The translations under genes were made by a program, and so were the position numbers. DNA of 64,000 nt from Marasmius tenuissimus (taxonomy: Eukaryota; Basidiomycota; Agaricomycetes; Agaricales; Marasmiaceae): contig JAQOTA010000002.1 of NCBI GenBank assembly GCA_029532415.1, positions 248,001-312,000 of the forward strand, given 5' to 3'. This document shows positions 23,901 through 34,988 of the stretch, one piece after another. Each line of letters begins with the position of its first letter. Position 1 is the stretch's first letter. The notes under the pieces were generated by a model. It saw nothing but the letters and a program-made list of their open reading frames with translations. It was not told where the DNA came from and did no database searches.

Positions 23901-24835
23901 CCATATTGCATTTGGCACCTGTGACCTGTCCCTCAGGAAAACCACAGCATTTGCATTGGTATGGTCATCCAGGAGCAGTTGGAAGTATGAGTTTCCATGC
24001 GGCAACACCACAGGAAATGGACCACAAGTGTTGATATGTACAATCTCCAGCAGTTTGGTTGCACGATCATCAGATCAGTAGAACAGTTGTTGGGGACATT
24101 TCCCTTCAATACAGCTATAACACTTCATGCTAGCCTGAGGAGCGCTAGCATCAAAGTCCTCAACTCCACCCCCATACTTTCCCAACAATACTTTCCTGAC
24201 AACCTTCTGCCCTGCATACATGGATCAGACAATCATGGAGCAACAAGAAATCTTTCAGGTGTTGAGGGAATATGGGAGCCACAATGAGATCTTCATTAGG
24301 AACAGGATGAACATAGTAGGATTTTGGAGGTGGTAGAGACTCTATATCAGCATTCAGTGGGTGTATGAATTTGCATCAAACAAACAGAAGACGGTGGATG
24401 ACATCAACCCCAAATGTACATGGTGATGGTCACTTCATATAGATATGACCTTGGGGACCATTGTAGTACATTCTCATTCCACATTCAAGGAACATGCCAA
24501 ACGAGATTAAATTTACTAGGCAATCAGGTGCATAGTGAGCATTGTTCAAGACTAGAACAAAGCTCTGTCCAGGAACACGAACATCGGAAACCCTTATCCT
24601 CACAATCCCTCACCCCTGGGTCTGCAAACTTCTGCAGTTAGCTGTACCAATCAACAATGCAGCCTTCTCATAAAAGTTCCAGAAGATTCTGTGGTTGTTG
24701 AATAGGTGTTTTGAGCTCCCAGAATCCGCCCTGGTATTCTTGAAGTAGTGCTGAGAACACAACAGGAGATTCAGCAATGAGCATGGTGAGCCATCCTGGA
24801 GGAGTTTCCAGTGGCGTGGTGAGGTATGCGTCAAA
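20928..24835 (-). pseudogene. Ty1/copia retrotransposon polyprotein, broken
   Basis: Reading on the minus strand, the copia order protease-integrase-RT-RNase H is visible. Protease-like DSGSSKHLFNN lies near 24715. Integrase core pieces lie at 23645-23860 (KNVRCDGSGEQAEGELLDWY, then AHPQNGSAGCFLRMLEDNM). Reverse transcriptase spans 21900-23041 (VHPVGMKLVYTFKYDENGN, FDFKMAFLNAPLLETVYCKQ and an IHVDD version of the YVDD box near 22220). RNase H lies at 21520-21770 (FTNADWALDVADQQSISGY, ALSATEAEYMAL). The pieces lie in different frames with stops between them. Near 21309-21495 two short segments (starting TCAGAC and CTCCTCAGCAGA) are duplicated in tandem order. It encodes replication functions of a mobile element and is inactive here. 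Confidence 0.85.
21309..21495. repeat. Local tandem duplication inside the copia relic
   Basis: ATCAGACRACGCRTTAGCAT occurs at about 21312 and 21380, and CTCCTCAGCAGA with the following AGGAGATGGYGGTAAAC occurs at about 21334 and 21457. The two motifs repeat in the same order, so a segment of about 70-125 bp was duplicated and has since diverged. Confidence 0.65.
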
Positions 24836-24839
24836 CAAT

Positions 24840-26140
24840 TTTTTGTTGTTGAATTCTTATGTATCTGTTACATTTGAAGCACTATTCTCTAAGTCTGATG
24901 AAGCAGAATTGGGAAGCGAAATGGAATTGGATGAAGGAGTGGAGGGGGAACTCGCAGCTAAGTGAGCTTGCGGACGAGATGATGTATGATTCTAAGTTGA
25001 TTGATTTGGTTGTCGATCATGGTCACAGTCTGGTCTATCCCTTTCAGAATTGGTTCAGGTTCGAATTTGACAATGAGGATGTTGCCTGTTGTGCAGAAGT
25101 GCCGTCACCCCCATGCTGAGTCACCTGGCAATGATTCATGGATTGGTTCATAGCCTGAGCAGTGCCTTCACTTTTGCCTGCCTCTGACCATGCCCTTGCC
25201 CCAAAATACTTATTCATCCCATCCATCCTGTTGGCTGAACTAGTTGACTGGTGAGCATGTGCACATTTTGGGGTCTTTACAGCCTTCAGAGCAGTGACAG
25301 GGGGGTTTTTGACATTGCCAGAAGACTGGTCATCATCACCATCAGTTACATTGGCATCCTCAGGGTCTGATAAAGCCACACCTGACCCACACTCCTGCAC
25401 GTGTACCACCTTTGGGTTGTCCTTGAACCTTTAAACAGGATGAGAAACAGCAACATGTTGAGATTTATGTCACATACCAGTCACAAAAGATCTCATACCA
25501 CCCTTTATCATTCCAAAGCTTGCACTGTGTAGCACTGAGTCTGTTGACAGGTCATCTTCTCCTCTTGAAATTGGCAATGTGTTGATCAACAGCAACTTCA
25601 CCATCCCAGCCATACTCATCAGCATCAGCACTCCACCCAGTGAAGTTAAAGAATTCCCAAAGATTCTTGAATGTTGAAAGAAGCCTTTCCCATTAGTACT
25701 TGAGTTGCCTGCTGGATATGGGCCCCTCTTTGAGCTGAATCTCTCTTGCAAGCTTGGCCATCATCAGTTTAAAAAATTGGTATAAGTAGAGCAGAGACAC
25801 TACACACCTCATCCCACATCAAGTTTGCCCTCTTACTCAACTGTGGAAACTGCTTTGAGCCCTCTCCTAATACAATCTCAATGATCTGGCCTTGTTCTGT
25901 GTTTGTGAGATGCCACCATTGAGCAGTCAACTCATTTCTGACAGCAGGCTTGTCACCTTTGGGTGGGTGACCTGGCTTGCACTTCTTTGGAGCCAGTAGG
26001 ATCTCAATATTGTTGTTGTCACCTTCTTTGGAAGGTTTATTCTGGTTGTGTGGGCTCTTTCTGGCTATCTTTGAGCTGGAACAATTTTCAGGTGGAGAAG
26101 AAGGCCATTTATGCAACACCAACAAGAGAGGTGCAACTTG
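24840..26140 (-). pseudogene. Unassigned minus-strand ORF pieces in a repeat-rich region
   Basis: Open stretches at 25769-26125 (LAPKKCKPGHPPKGDKPAVR, then TAQWWHLTNTEQGQIIEIVL), 25470-25751 and 25044-25409 follow each other on the minus strand and may be exons of one gene; acceptor- and donor-like sites separate them. The last piece meets the copia relic near 24.8 kb. I do not recognise a domain. Base composition and position suggest a cargo or second ORF of a mobile element rather than a host gene. Confidence 0.35.
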
Positions 26141-27079
26141 TATGGGGATGACATCACCAAGGGGGCTGCGGGATGAAGAATTAAGAGAGGGGACTCATGC
26201 TGGGCTGAATTCATCAAGCACAGTGGATACGAGAGTATCCAATGCCAACTGTTGAGTTGGCATGAAGAAATGTATTAGTTGACTTGACATAGAATTTCAA
26301 CGGAACGGCACAGAGTGCTTACCATCAGTACATGTATTATGGAATGACTGGGGAAATAAGGGGAGGAAAACAGTGAGCCAGCCAGACCAATAGAAAGAGG
26401 AATGTGTGTGGGGACAAAACATATCAATTCATCAAAATGTTGACAGCCAACACTCAGGCAATCATGAAGGGCAGAGTTTGAATCTTTTTGCATTAACAGG
26501 TAATAATGATTTTTTAGCTAACAGAAATTAAGAAGTGAACTCCCCTACTACCTACCAAATCCCATACTACCCCTGGTACCCCAGTGGTTTGTTACAGATT
26601 CGGAGTTTACAGAGAATACGTTCTTACAAGAACCAGGTAGCACAATCTATCGTGTCCTCCACTTTGATCAGCATTACTGCCAAAACTCGTATTTACTGGG
26701 TCAAACTCACTTGAATTATACCTTATTCGGGCTACTTCTTTGCCCAAAGTTGTTTTGACCTGATTATTACCCTTTTGGTTGAGGTCACTTCAAAATTTGT
26801 ATCCCTTCGAGGCCAAAAAATCTGCCATTTTTTTTGTTCCCTTTCATACCTTAAAGCTCACCACTCGAGGCCTCCCTCTCAATATCATTCCCTCATTGGT
26901 ATTATGGTATACAACCGCTGCCCAGAATCTTATTATTGACAATCCCATAGAATTAAATCAACTTGTGTTTTTCTTTTCTTTGTCATTCTCGCTTGTTGAG
27001 CCTTGCCCTGGTGCCCAATTCACCTGCTTTTCCAGTACTAATACTCAATTGACGCATAATATAGAGGTCTATTCAGCTA
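26141..27079. other. No supported gene
   Basis: No domain-bearing frame and no repeat was recognised, apart from the TA that begins the next MITE. Confidence 0.45.
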
Positions 27080-27439
27080 CTGACCTATTTCAATCAATTC
27101 GGATGTCACACGTCACACGCCCCCCAGTATCCGAAAGAATTTCGGATGGTCACTAGGTCACAGGGGGGTCGTCCGAAATGTTCCCAAATGTGACAAAATT
27201 TTGGGCGGCCAAGAAATCAGACTTTCTGCCATTTTTTGGCCCGAATCCGGTGCATTCTGCAGATTATGACCAGTGACGGCCGTCAGCCGCCGTGATTCTC
27301 CCTCAGCCTGCCGAGTCCCATACAGTTCCATACAAAGTTTCCGCTGGTGTCACCGGTCACCGACCTGCCATCCGAATTCACGCCAGAAAAGTTTTCGGTC
27401 ACACGGGAAACCCCATCCGAATTGATTGAAATAGGTCAG
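27080..27439. mobile_element. MITE family T1, copy C (complete)
   Basis: 360 bp, flanked by TA at 27078-27079 and 27440-27441. Left end CTGACCTATTTCAATCAATT and right end the reverse complement with the same spelling over about 22 bp. In this copy CGTATG of the other members is replaced by CGGATG, so it represents a diverged subgroup. An internal palindrome CCGAAAGAATTTCGG-like lies near the left end. Confidence 0.85.
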
Positions 27440-27441
27440 TA

Positions 27442-29296
27442 TAAACTTCATTACTATAATGCACAGTCAACTATCAAAGCCATAGCAAACAGACATTCAT
27501 TCAGAAGGTAGTCTGCCTGTGCGCCAATCAGCATATGAGGGAGTGTGGGAATAGCTCTCCATCTGGGTGGAGAAATTGCTTAGTCAGCCAAAATTAGTTC
27601 TGTTCACCTCTGTCTGCACTCAATGTCAAGGAACTGATGCATGGCTCAATGGGCCAAGATCAATTACACAGATGCATGGCATCGTAAGTTCCTAAAATCA
27701 CTTCTATCTTTATTGTTTTTTCAGATACATTCATTCAATTTTTAGGTATCTGACACCATACATGACGGCGACTACCACAAGACTACCAGAAAAAAGAGAG
27801 AGATCAATACTACTAGTACAAAGCACGACTCTTGAGACAGATACACATAACTTTGTGGTGCTTTTAACAGTGTCGCGACATATTGGGCTGCAAGGAGCCG
27901 GCCAAAGGCCAGCAACGAGCAGCCCAGCAAAAGTGCCACTCCTTGTGTAAGACTGACAATTTACAAGTAAAATGTTACCTGGCAATCACATTCTGCAGCA
28001 GTATGCTATACACAGGCTCTCTGAATGACTAGTAAAATACCAGGGTCCAGCCTGTGCATTTATTTCTTCATAAACTGTCCTCAAGCCTCAAGGCTGTCTC
28101 ATCATATTCCTTGACTCTGATAGTAGCACTGAGTAACAGCCCGAATCTGTACTTACTTGCTGCACCACGGCAGGTCCCACCCTATGAATTAACCCACCGA
28201 GGTCTTCTACATTTCTCTTCTCTTGCCCTGCTCCAAGCTCTTTCTCTGCACTGTATTGCAACTTCTCATAGGTTATTCTGTAGTGTTTGGGATGTGTTTA
28301 CAATGGATAGAATAATTGGATCTTTAGCAAGGTCAATCATGCCGGGGCTCTGAACATCTTAGATGATATTGACCAGGGCCTCTTGATGCCATCTTGCTTC
28401 ATCCCAAGCTTCTCTGGCAGCATGGGTGATAGCTGTTTGCATGTCTTCTACCACTTCAAAGTGTTTAGCATTTGCTTTGATGCCTGTGATAGCCGTGAGC
28501 AGTGCATATTAGACGGTAGCTTATTGTAGCATCGAGAAACTGTGTAGCATTCTCTACGCGAAGTTCTCCATTCAACGCCCACCTATCCCAGTCAAATTGG
28601 TTTACGGCACTCAAGTAGGGTAGATAAATCATGCAGTGGTACTCCGAGTGTGTAATATGTATCGCCCAGCGTCCACCTCAGCGTTTCCACGAGTACAATA
28701 CGGAATAGCGTCGTTGTCAGTTGCGGAACCAAATATACAAATATGAATCCTCCAGTATCCTCGAGGCTGCAGACAGATCTCTTCACGGAAGATAGGAACT
28801 TTACACGCCAGGTTGGACCCTTTGAGCGTACCTCTGAGAATGAAACCACTTTCCGTGCCTGTGTCTTTCAACGCGGACTCACATCGAGTAAAGCTTAGTG
28901 GCTTATCCTCGAGCGCTTATTCCTCGCCTCCACATATTAACGGTTTTTGTGATTTTCTATTGACAGGGTCATCTGTAGCAGCTAGTCGTCATTGAAGGGA
29001 AACGAGGTCATTCGAGTTCGGAAGGTTGGACTCTTGATAAAAGCTAGCATGGTCATCCGGTAAGTCAGTGTTCTCGTTATTGCGTCCACAGTTTGACTTA
29101 AGGCTCATCATGTAGATCATGTAGTCTACTGACAACATTCAAGAACGACACCCGTCTGGCCTGTACCTATTTGGTTTTTCTCTCCCAATTGCTAGTCACA
29201 AGGTCGACGAAGCGGTACGTATCGTCAAATTATTGATTGGATTCCAAAAGGGCTATTATACATAAGTACCATCGGCAAATATAACTTGTGCCAATA
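27442..29296. other. No supported gene
   Basis: An 85-codon minus-strand frame at 28592-28849 with an ATG and hydrophobic content is the best of several weak candidates, but it has no family features and no exon partners that I could identify. The rest is unassigned. Confidence 0.4.
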
Positions 29297-31669
29297 CTAC
29301 CGCTTTACCGGTTTGATTATCACCGGTAACTGATTACCCTCCTTCCCTCTTACTGACGGACGATGCACTGCAAATCCCCTTTTGATCAAGATGTCGTCCT
29401 CCGGAACTGCCAAGTCAAACTCAAAGGCACGGAGCAGGGTGAATAAGAGCACTTTGATCCTAGACCCAAGGCATCAGGTCTGATGGGCCTGTCAAGACCC
29501 TGAAGAGAAACTCACTCGAAAATAGCGAACCTCCAGCCAATACACGCACGGGGGCCGCCGAGAAAGGTCATTAAATTCCCCCACACCCCTGGGATAGATG
29601 ATACCTCCTCTGGAAGGTTTTCCCACCGCTCCGGTCTAAACTGAAGAGTCAGGTTACAATGCTGATGCTGATGCTTCGAAGGAACGCACTTAAACTCTTC
29701 AGCATCTTGACCCCACAGTGACTTGTCCTTGTTGATAGCAATGATCGGAATCAAGATGTTCTGTCCTTTCTTGACCCTGCGTAATCATAAGTAACGGGTT
29801 CAGTCAAACCAGTGTGCTCGGGAGAGAAAAATATCGGACACACTGCAGCGTATCATGTTCCCGTCCATAGCGATCCAAAAACGGCTTACTGAGAGGAATC
29901 ACATCGTCCTTTGTAGCCTTGCGAATTGTAGTTTGTACAGGCGCCAATATCCGCAGTGTCTCACGGATAACAGCGTCAAGATAGGGTAGAGCACTGAGTT
30001 TGTCTATGGAAGGTGAATCGGTGGGTAGGGACGCCAGCTCTGCGCGGAGTTTCGATTGAGCCTTGGGCCGGGTGCAGAGGAGGTATATCGCCAATGCTGT
30101 TGACGTGCTAGGTCGAGTGAGCACTCAGGAAAAGCCCAAGACCTTCCGCACACGATTCATACCTAATCGTCTCATGCCCGGCACTTAAGAAGGTCGGAAC
30201 CTCTGATATAACAAATTAGTTTCCTGAGTACGTATAGCGAAATTTACACTCACGAGCCAGAACTTCTTCTTCGGATATTCGTTGCGACCCTGGGACTTCA
30301 GGGGTCATATTTGACTTGATCAGTAACGAAAAGAGATCCCGGTCTTGAGATGTTCCGGTCGCTTCTACAGCCCTCTTGCTACGCTGATAGAGTTCCTTTC
30401 CAAGACGCGTTGACATAGCCATTCCACGGCGAAACTCTACATCCGATTCGGGCTATTTATGATGATACCTCCAAGTTGATGTTGTGTCGAAGGGGCAATG
30501 ATACTCGATTACAACGCACCAGTGCTCGTAAGGCGGGAAACATGAGTTTCACGACAACGGAAGGTGTCATGAAGTTACTCTCTCCGAGGATGTGCACAAA
30601 AGCCTTGGACAGCTCATTATACTTGCCAGATAGGGCATCAAGCTGATAGTTGAAGCCTGCGAGATCAACACGTGAGAGGTGGTTGGGTTTCGGTCAGGCG
30701 AAGGGCAAACCAGCTTGGCCGATAACATCCAGGGTTATCTTACTGAGCCAGAAAAGGACATCCACTTCCGTTCGAGAACCTCCATCATCCAATAGTTTAG
30801 AAGACCATATGTCACGTAGCTGGAGAGGAGTTGGCCCGTCGGTTTGGCAGGAGACAGCAAACCAACTCACCATAATCGACTTTTCGACAAATACTCCAGT
30901 ATAAGCCCTGATTTCACTGGGTCCGAATGCTGGATTCTATTGTTAAGTCACTACGAGAAGGTTTGGCCAGCAAAAGACAAGAAACGAGCTCACAATTACT
31001 CTTCGCTAGAAACGACGGACCTGTACTTAGAGGGTACGACACATGATCATGATAAGAACTGACTTGTTTACGGTGTTGCTCTCCATCCACCGTCAATAAT
31101 CCTATAGTGACATCAGTTCCAGTGTCTCTCGTCTTGTTCGTTCGATAAACGCACCCCGGCCAGTAAGTCGGCCCAAAAAATAAACCATTAGATCGGGTTT
31201 CTGATACCCTGCCGCATCGTTCTTGAGGACGTGGGCGACCGCCTTCAAATCCGCCACCATCAAACCCACTTGCTGAGTGATACCAGGACCTAAACATCAG
31301 CGACCCGCGTAACCGAAGCTTAAAGGCTGAACTCACTCCGAAAAAACCCCAGAGCCTGAGGACATTCCCATACTTGTTCATCCATCGACCGACGACGACT
31401 GCATCCTCCTATGTACGCAGGAATGATTAGATTTAGTTAATCACTACAACAGCGCAACTTACATCATCGAGGGATTCTTGAAAGTTGCCGCTGATAGCAA
31501 ATGAAGGACCCGGAATGTGCTTTGTGTTCCAATATAAATACACGCGCTCCATAGCAAGAGGAAAGACGGAAGCAAGAACTGCAGCTGATGCTGCCTTCGC
31601 AAAGAAGAACCTGTCGAATAGCATTGGGAATGCCACGGGTGTCGAGGGAGGGTTGTGATGGTCATGCAT
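29297..31669 (-). CDS. Cytochrome P450 monooxygenase
   Basis: Membrane-anchored haem monooxygenase of the endoplasmic reticulum, substrate unknown. The gene can be read through about thirteen short exons to a stop at 29297-29299, giving about 535 residues. The hydrophobic N-terminal anchor ([20 protein letters not shown]) begins at 31624; an upstream ATG at 31669 is also possible, but it lies only about 20 bp from a TATA-like run (31687-31699), so 31624 is the better start. Visible motifs in order: the C-helix HRKQRR region, then [11 protein letters not shown]; the I-helix oxygen-binding AGHETIST; the K-helix Glu-Arg in [10 protein letters not shown]; the PERF-like FRPERW; and the haem-binding [17 protein letters not shown] with its cysteine ligand. 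Confirmed introns include 29460-29515, 29641-29689, 29777-29843, 30937-30993 and 31006-31063. The last two flank a 12-nt exon coding RRVI. All key residues are present, so the gene appears functional. Confidence 0.9.
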
Positions 31670-31686
31670 CGAGAGATTCGGGTCTT

Positions 31687-31699
31687 ATATATATATATA
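31687..31699 (-). promoter_or_regulatory. TATA-like box of the P450 gene
   Basis: A TATATATATATAG run lies just upstream of the P450 start region on the minus strand, about 65 bp before the preferred ATG at 31624. Confidence 0.45.
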
Positions 31700-32465
31700 G
31701 TATAAATAGAAGATAGCATCATCACGTCCGGTATGTCATGCGTTCCGGATAAACACAGAACAAACATTTCACATTTCCTTGAAACTACGATGCCAATTGG
31801 ATGACGATGATGTTTTATTGGTAAGCTTAACCTTAACGGAGGTTACCCGTCTGACTGGGTATGGCTATTCCTACTGCATTTATATTGTACCATTTTGAGT
31901 TGTTGGTCAGGACTTGTGGCCAAAATTCCACTTTTTGGTTTTGACTGAATGGTCGGTCCAGTGTGACCGACCGAGAAATTTTGCGAATTGCACCCTTTTC
32001 GGAGCAATTTTGGACCAAATCGTGACTGAGCCCTCAAGAAAATATTGACACTCAAGCGCCTGACAGTGTGCGACATCTCAGTAAAAGTGGGTCCCCTGTG
32101 ACGCATGACCTGACGAAATGGTACAGTACAACTGTATCCTCCTTTTGCTCGAATCCTTTGTACAGGCGTGGACAACACGTGAATCAGCCAGACCGGCACA
32201 GTGGCGCGAGTAGCGCCCAATCCTATAGTTACTCTTTTCTATGGAAAGTTCTCCGAAGCTAAATAGTCAGATCAGCCCCGATATGTATAACACCCTGATC
32301 GAAATCGAAGGAAGTAGAAATTCCGTCGGGTGGCTGGGAAACAAGGCCTACTGCTAATATATATGGAATTGAAGTAACTAAAGAGCGTCCGAGTCGCCTC
32401 CTGATGAGATGTTCGCCGTCTCGCTTGTTCATTAGCGTGTTTTCGGAATCGAGGCGAATGTTGAC
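31700..32465. other. No supported gene
   Basis: No domain-bearing frame was seen. The sequence upstream of the P450 start carries its promoter; the remainder is unassigned. Confidence 0.4.
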
Positions 32466-32469
32466 TAAT

Positions 32470-33345
32470 GACAGCTGTTTCCACAATTGTAGGCCGCTCT
32501 GGAAATTTTGCTGCTGACCAATCGGTCCCCACTCCACACAATCCTCTCTGCTTTCTCTAGTTTTTCTCGCCTGGACCGGTCACGAGCGGTATGGAGCTTT
32601 ATGACGACGCGTCGAGGAGCGCGTTCGAGATGGGCTTGTTGGTGGCTGCCTACCGTGGGGTGGGACCAGATTGGTCAGCCTCAAGATTTTGAAAGCGGCC
32701 TAGAATTATGGAAACAGCTGGAAAAAGCCACGCTTGGCCTGATGCACGTAGTCATCAGAACAGTCGTTGAGGACAGGTTAATCTCTACATATCGGCACTG
32801 ACGCACCTCTCAGTCCTTGCCGGTCCTCTCATACGTAGGGTCCTTTGCCAGCGTACATAATCTCCGGCAACCATTTACGTCTACAAAGCGAGCGCCACTG
32901 GGAAAGGTGAGCTTACTTGAGACTCTCATTATTTCCAGCTAACTTCATAATCGTAGGCCACCCCCGAAAATTGCCTGCTGACGAATCCGTTCACACCCCG
33001 CGATGATATCACCCGCTACGCCGTTAGTACACCCACTGAGAACTACAATAGGATGCACCTGGTACGCGGAAATTGCACGGAAAGTTGAAACTGGTGATTA
33101 AAAGTGAAATATACATGCACCTTTCTGTGCCTACGACCCTGCGACATCAAGAACCACTACAATGTAGGACTACCAGGTTCCAGTGAATCTACTGTATAGG
33201 TACTTTCAATAGGTGATTGCTGAGAGGGAGTGACGAGGGAAGGTTTGACGTTGTTGAGAGAGGTGGGAGAAGCGTGGGGTGGAAAACGTTTGTCAGCAGG
33301 CAATTTTCGGGGGTGGCCTACGATCATGAAGTTAGCTGTCATAGC
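32470..33345. repeat. Four related ~65-bp units forming two inverted-repeat pairs
   Basis: Unit 1 (about 32470-32540) and unit 2 (about 32650-32722) are reverse complements of each other: both carry GTAGGCC/GGCCTA, AAATTT or AAATCTTG and CTGACCAATC...CCCCAC. Unit 3 (about 32935-33000) and unit 4 (about 33272-33345) form a second, closer inverted pair with GTAGGCCACCCCCGAAAATT and GCCTGCTGAC. All four share the order CAGCT, AATYGTAGGCC, AAAATT, CTGCTGAC, CCCCRC. They look like the ends of two copies of a small inverted-repeat element about 250 and 410 bp long. No flanking duplication was identified. Confidence 0.65.
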
Positions 33346-33867
33346 CCCACCCAATATTAGGGTTGTGACATCTTGGCAGTGTGCTAAATCGGGGATATGA
33401 GGCAGGGTTCGGGGACGCAGCTCGGGTGGCTATAGATTTTGCATTTTGCAGCATGCTCAGGATCGGAATCGCCTCGAGTGACGATGTTTCTAAGCGCACT
33501 AGGTATGGGCTTGCCACTGATATGTCGGGGAGCTCAGCCTACATAATCATTGACGCAATATGACTGTTATACTGGTCGCAGCTGTTCCACTATGAGAGTG
33601 GGTGTGGCTTTTCGTGGCGAGAAGGTTCGCTCATTGCTACCTACTAGGTCCATTTGGGTCATGACCTCCTTTCCGTCATTTCTATGCTCTATGGGATTTC
33701 TTGGACTCGGTAAGGCGTCCATTGCAATCTTCCGTCGTTCATTCGAACTACATCCCTCTCTTTCCTCGGCAACATAGGTAGGAGTCATGACAAGAGGGCG
33801 CGTGTGTCCTAGCCTAGAGTATGGGCTTACTCAAGTAGGCGGGATGTTACTTCATTCGGCGTTCTAC
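33346..33867. other. No supported gene
   Basis: Overlapping short frames in both directions without family features. Confidence 0.45.
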
Positions 33868-34114
33868 GCTTATCATTACACTGCAGGCAAAGTAGGCTCT
33901 TGTCACCATGAACCGAGGTAAACTCTGTTTACGCTCGGTTTCCACCAAGTTCACTGCAAGTTGTCCATGCCTTCGCCTCATGCAGGAAAAAGTCACGTGA
34001 AGTGGGACATGCAGCCAATTCGTGGTAAACTTGGTGGAAACCGAGCGTAAACAGAGTTGAACTCGGTTTACAGCGACACGAACCCGCATTGCCTGCAGTG
34101 TTATCGTCACGCTC
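33868..34114. repeat. Long imperfect hairpin / foldback element
   Basis: The left arm (33868-33954) and right arm (34025-34114) are reverse complements over about 87-90 bp, with a 70-bp spacer. The inner 34 bp is almost perfect (core CTGTTTACGCTCGGTTTCC) and the outer part shares ACACTGCAGGCAA. It could fold into a strong hairpin as RNA or single-stranded DNA. A foldback transposon is the simplest reading. No coding sequence is inside. Confidence 0.8.
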
Positions 34115-34178
34115 ACCAGTGAGCTGGAAACGTGTTAGCTATGTTTTTGATACGCTCACTCGAACTATACAGTACGTA

Positions 34179-34568
34179 CTGACCTATTTCATTCAATTCG
34201 TATATCACACGTCACAGGCCTCTCCGCATACGAAAATTTTTCGTATGGTCACGTAGTCACAGGGGGGTCATACGAAATGTCCCGGTATGTGACAAAACTT
34301 GCACTACGCCTAAAAAGCCAAGAAATGACCCCTTTTGGGATTTCTTTGCCCAAGTCGGGTGTTTTCTGTGAATTACCGTGGACGGCAGCCTCGCCTGCCA
34401 CCATTCTCCCCACTCATCCACCCCAAGCCCTCGTCGACACAAAAGTGGCGTACGAACTTTCGTTTTTGTCACAGTTCACTCGGAGGAATTTGCCTGCCAT
34501 ACAAATGTTCCCCAGCAAATTTTTTTGTCACACACAAAACCCCATACGAATTGATTGAAATAGGTCAG
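34179..34568. mobile_element. MITE family T1, copy D (complete)
   Basis: 390 bp, flanked by TA at 34177-34178 and 34569-34570. Ends are CTGACCTATTTCATTCAATT and its near-exact inverted counterpart. Near the left end lies the palindrome CATACGAAAATTTTTCGTATG. The interior matches copy B (7910-8245) in the opposite orientation. It is the most complete reference copy in the window. Confidence 0.9.
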
Positions 34569-34988
34569 TAACCGCCCCGTCACTGTGAAAATGGAAAATC
34601 TCACACAATTGCATCTCGACCATTATCATAGAAAATTTACGAAGTGTCACGACCCGTAGATGGATCTTGCATGGATCGACTCGGAGTCCATAAGATGACA
34701 ATCTGTTGGCCCTTAGTCTCTGGCTGCCGGGATCCTCCTCGGGACATATGAGTTTACTGGACCCTGAACTGAAGAGTTGGCACTTCGTAGGTTTAATCAT
34801 TTCACTTTCCTGACATTTTCAAGGCTTTAGACACACAGCTTCACCAAAACCATCATATATAGGAAAAATAAGATACAGTGTACCTCGAAACTTCAAGTCA
34901 CTATGTGGAACGCTGTAGCCTTTGAGAGAGACGGAGGTGCTCGCGAGCAATTTCCGACATTATAAATACATATTACTTAGATGCTTAC
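34569..34988. other. Intergenic between MITE copy D and the DUF6533-like gene
   Basis: No gene or repeat was recognised; probably the 3' flank of the minus-strand gene that ends at 34989. Confidence 0.45.

Noticed and set aside
20212..24835. Treating the LTR at 20212-20927 as the 3' LTR of the copia element to its right
   Set aside because: The sequence next to the LTR (from 20928) is neither purine-rich nor a primer-binding site, and no second LTR of the same family was found at 24.8-27 kb.
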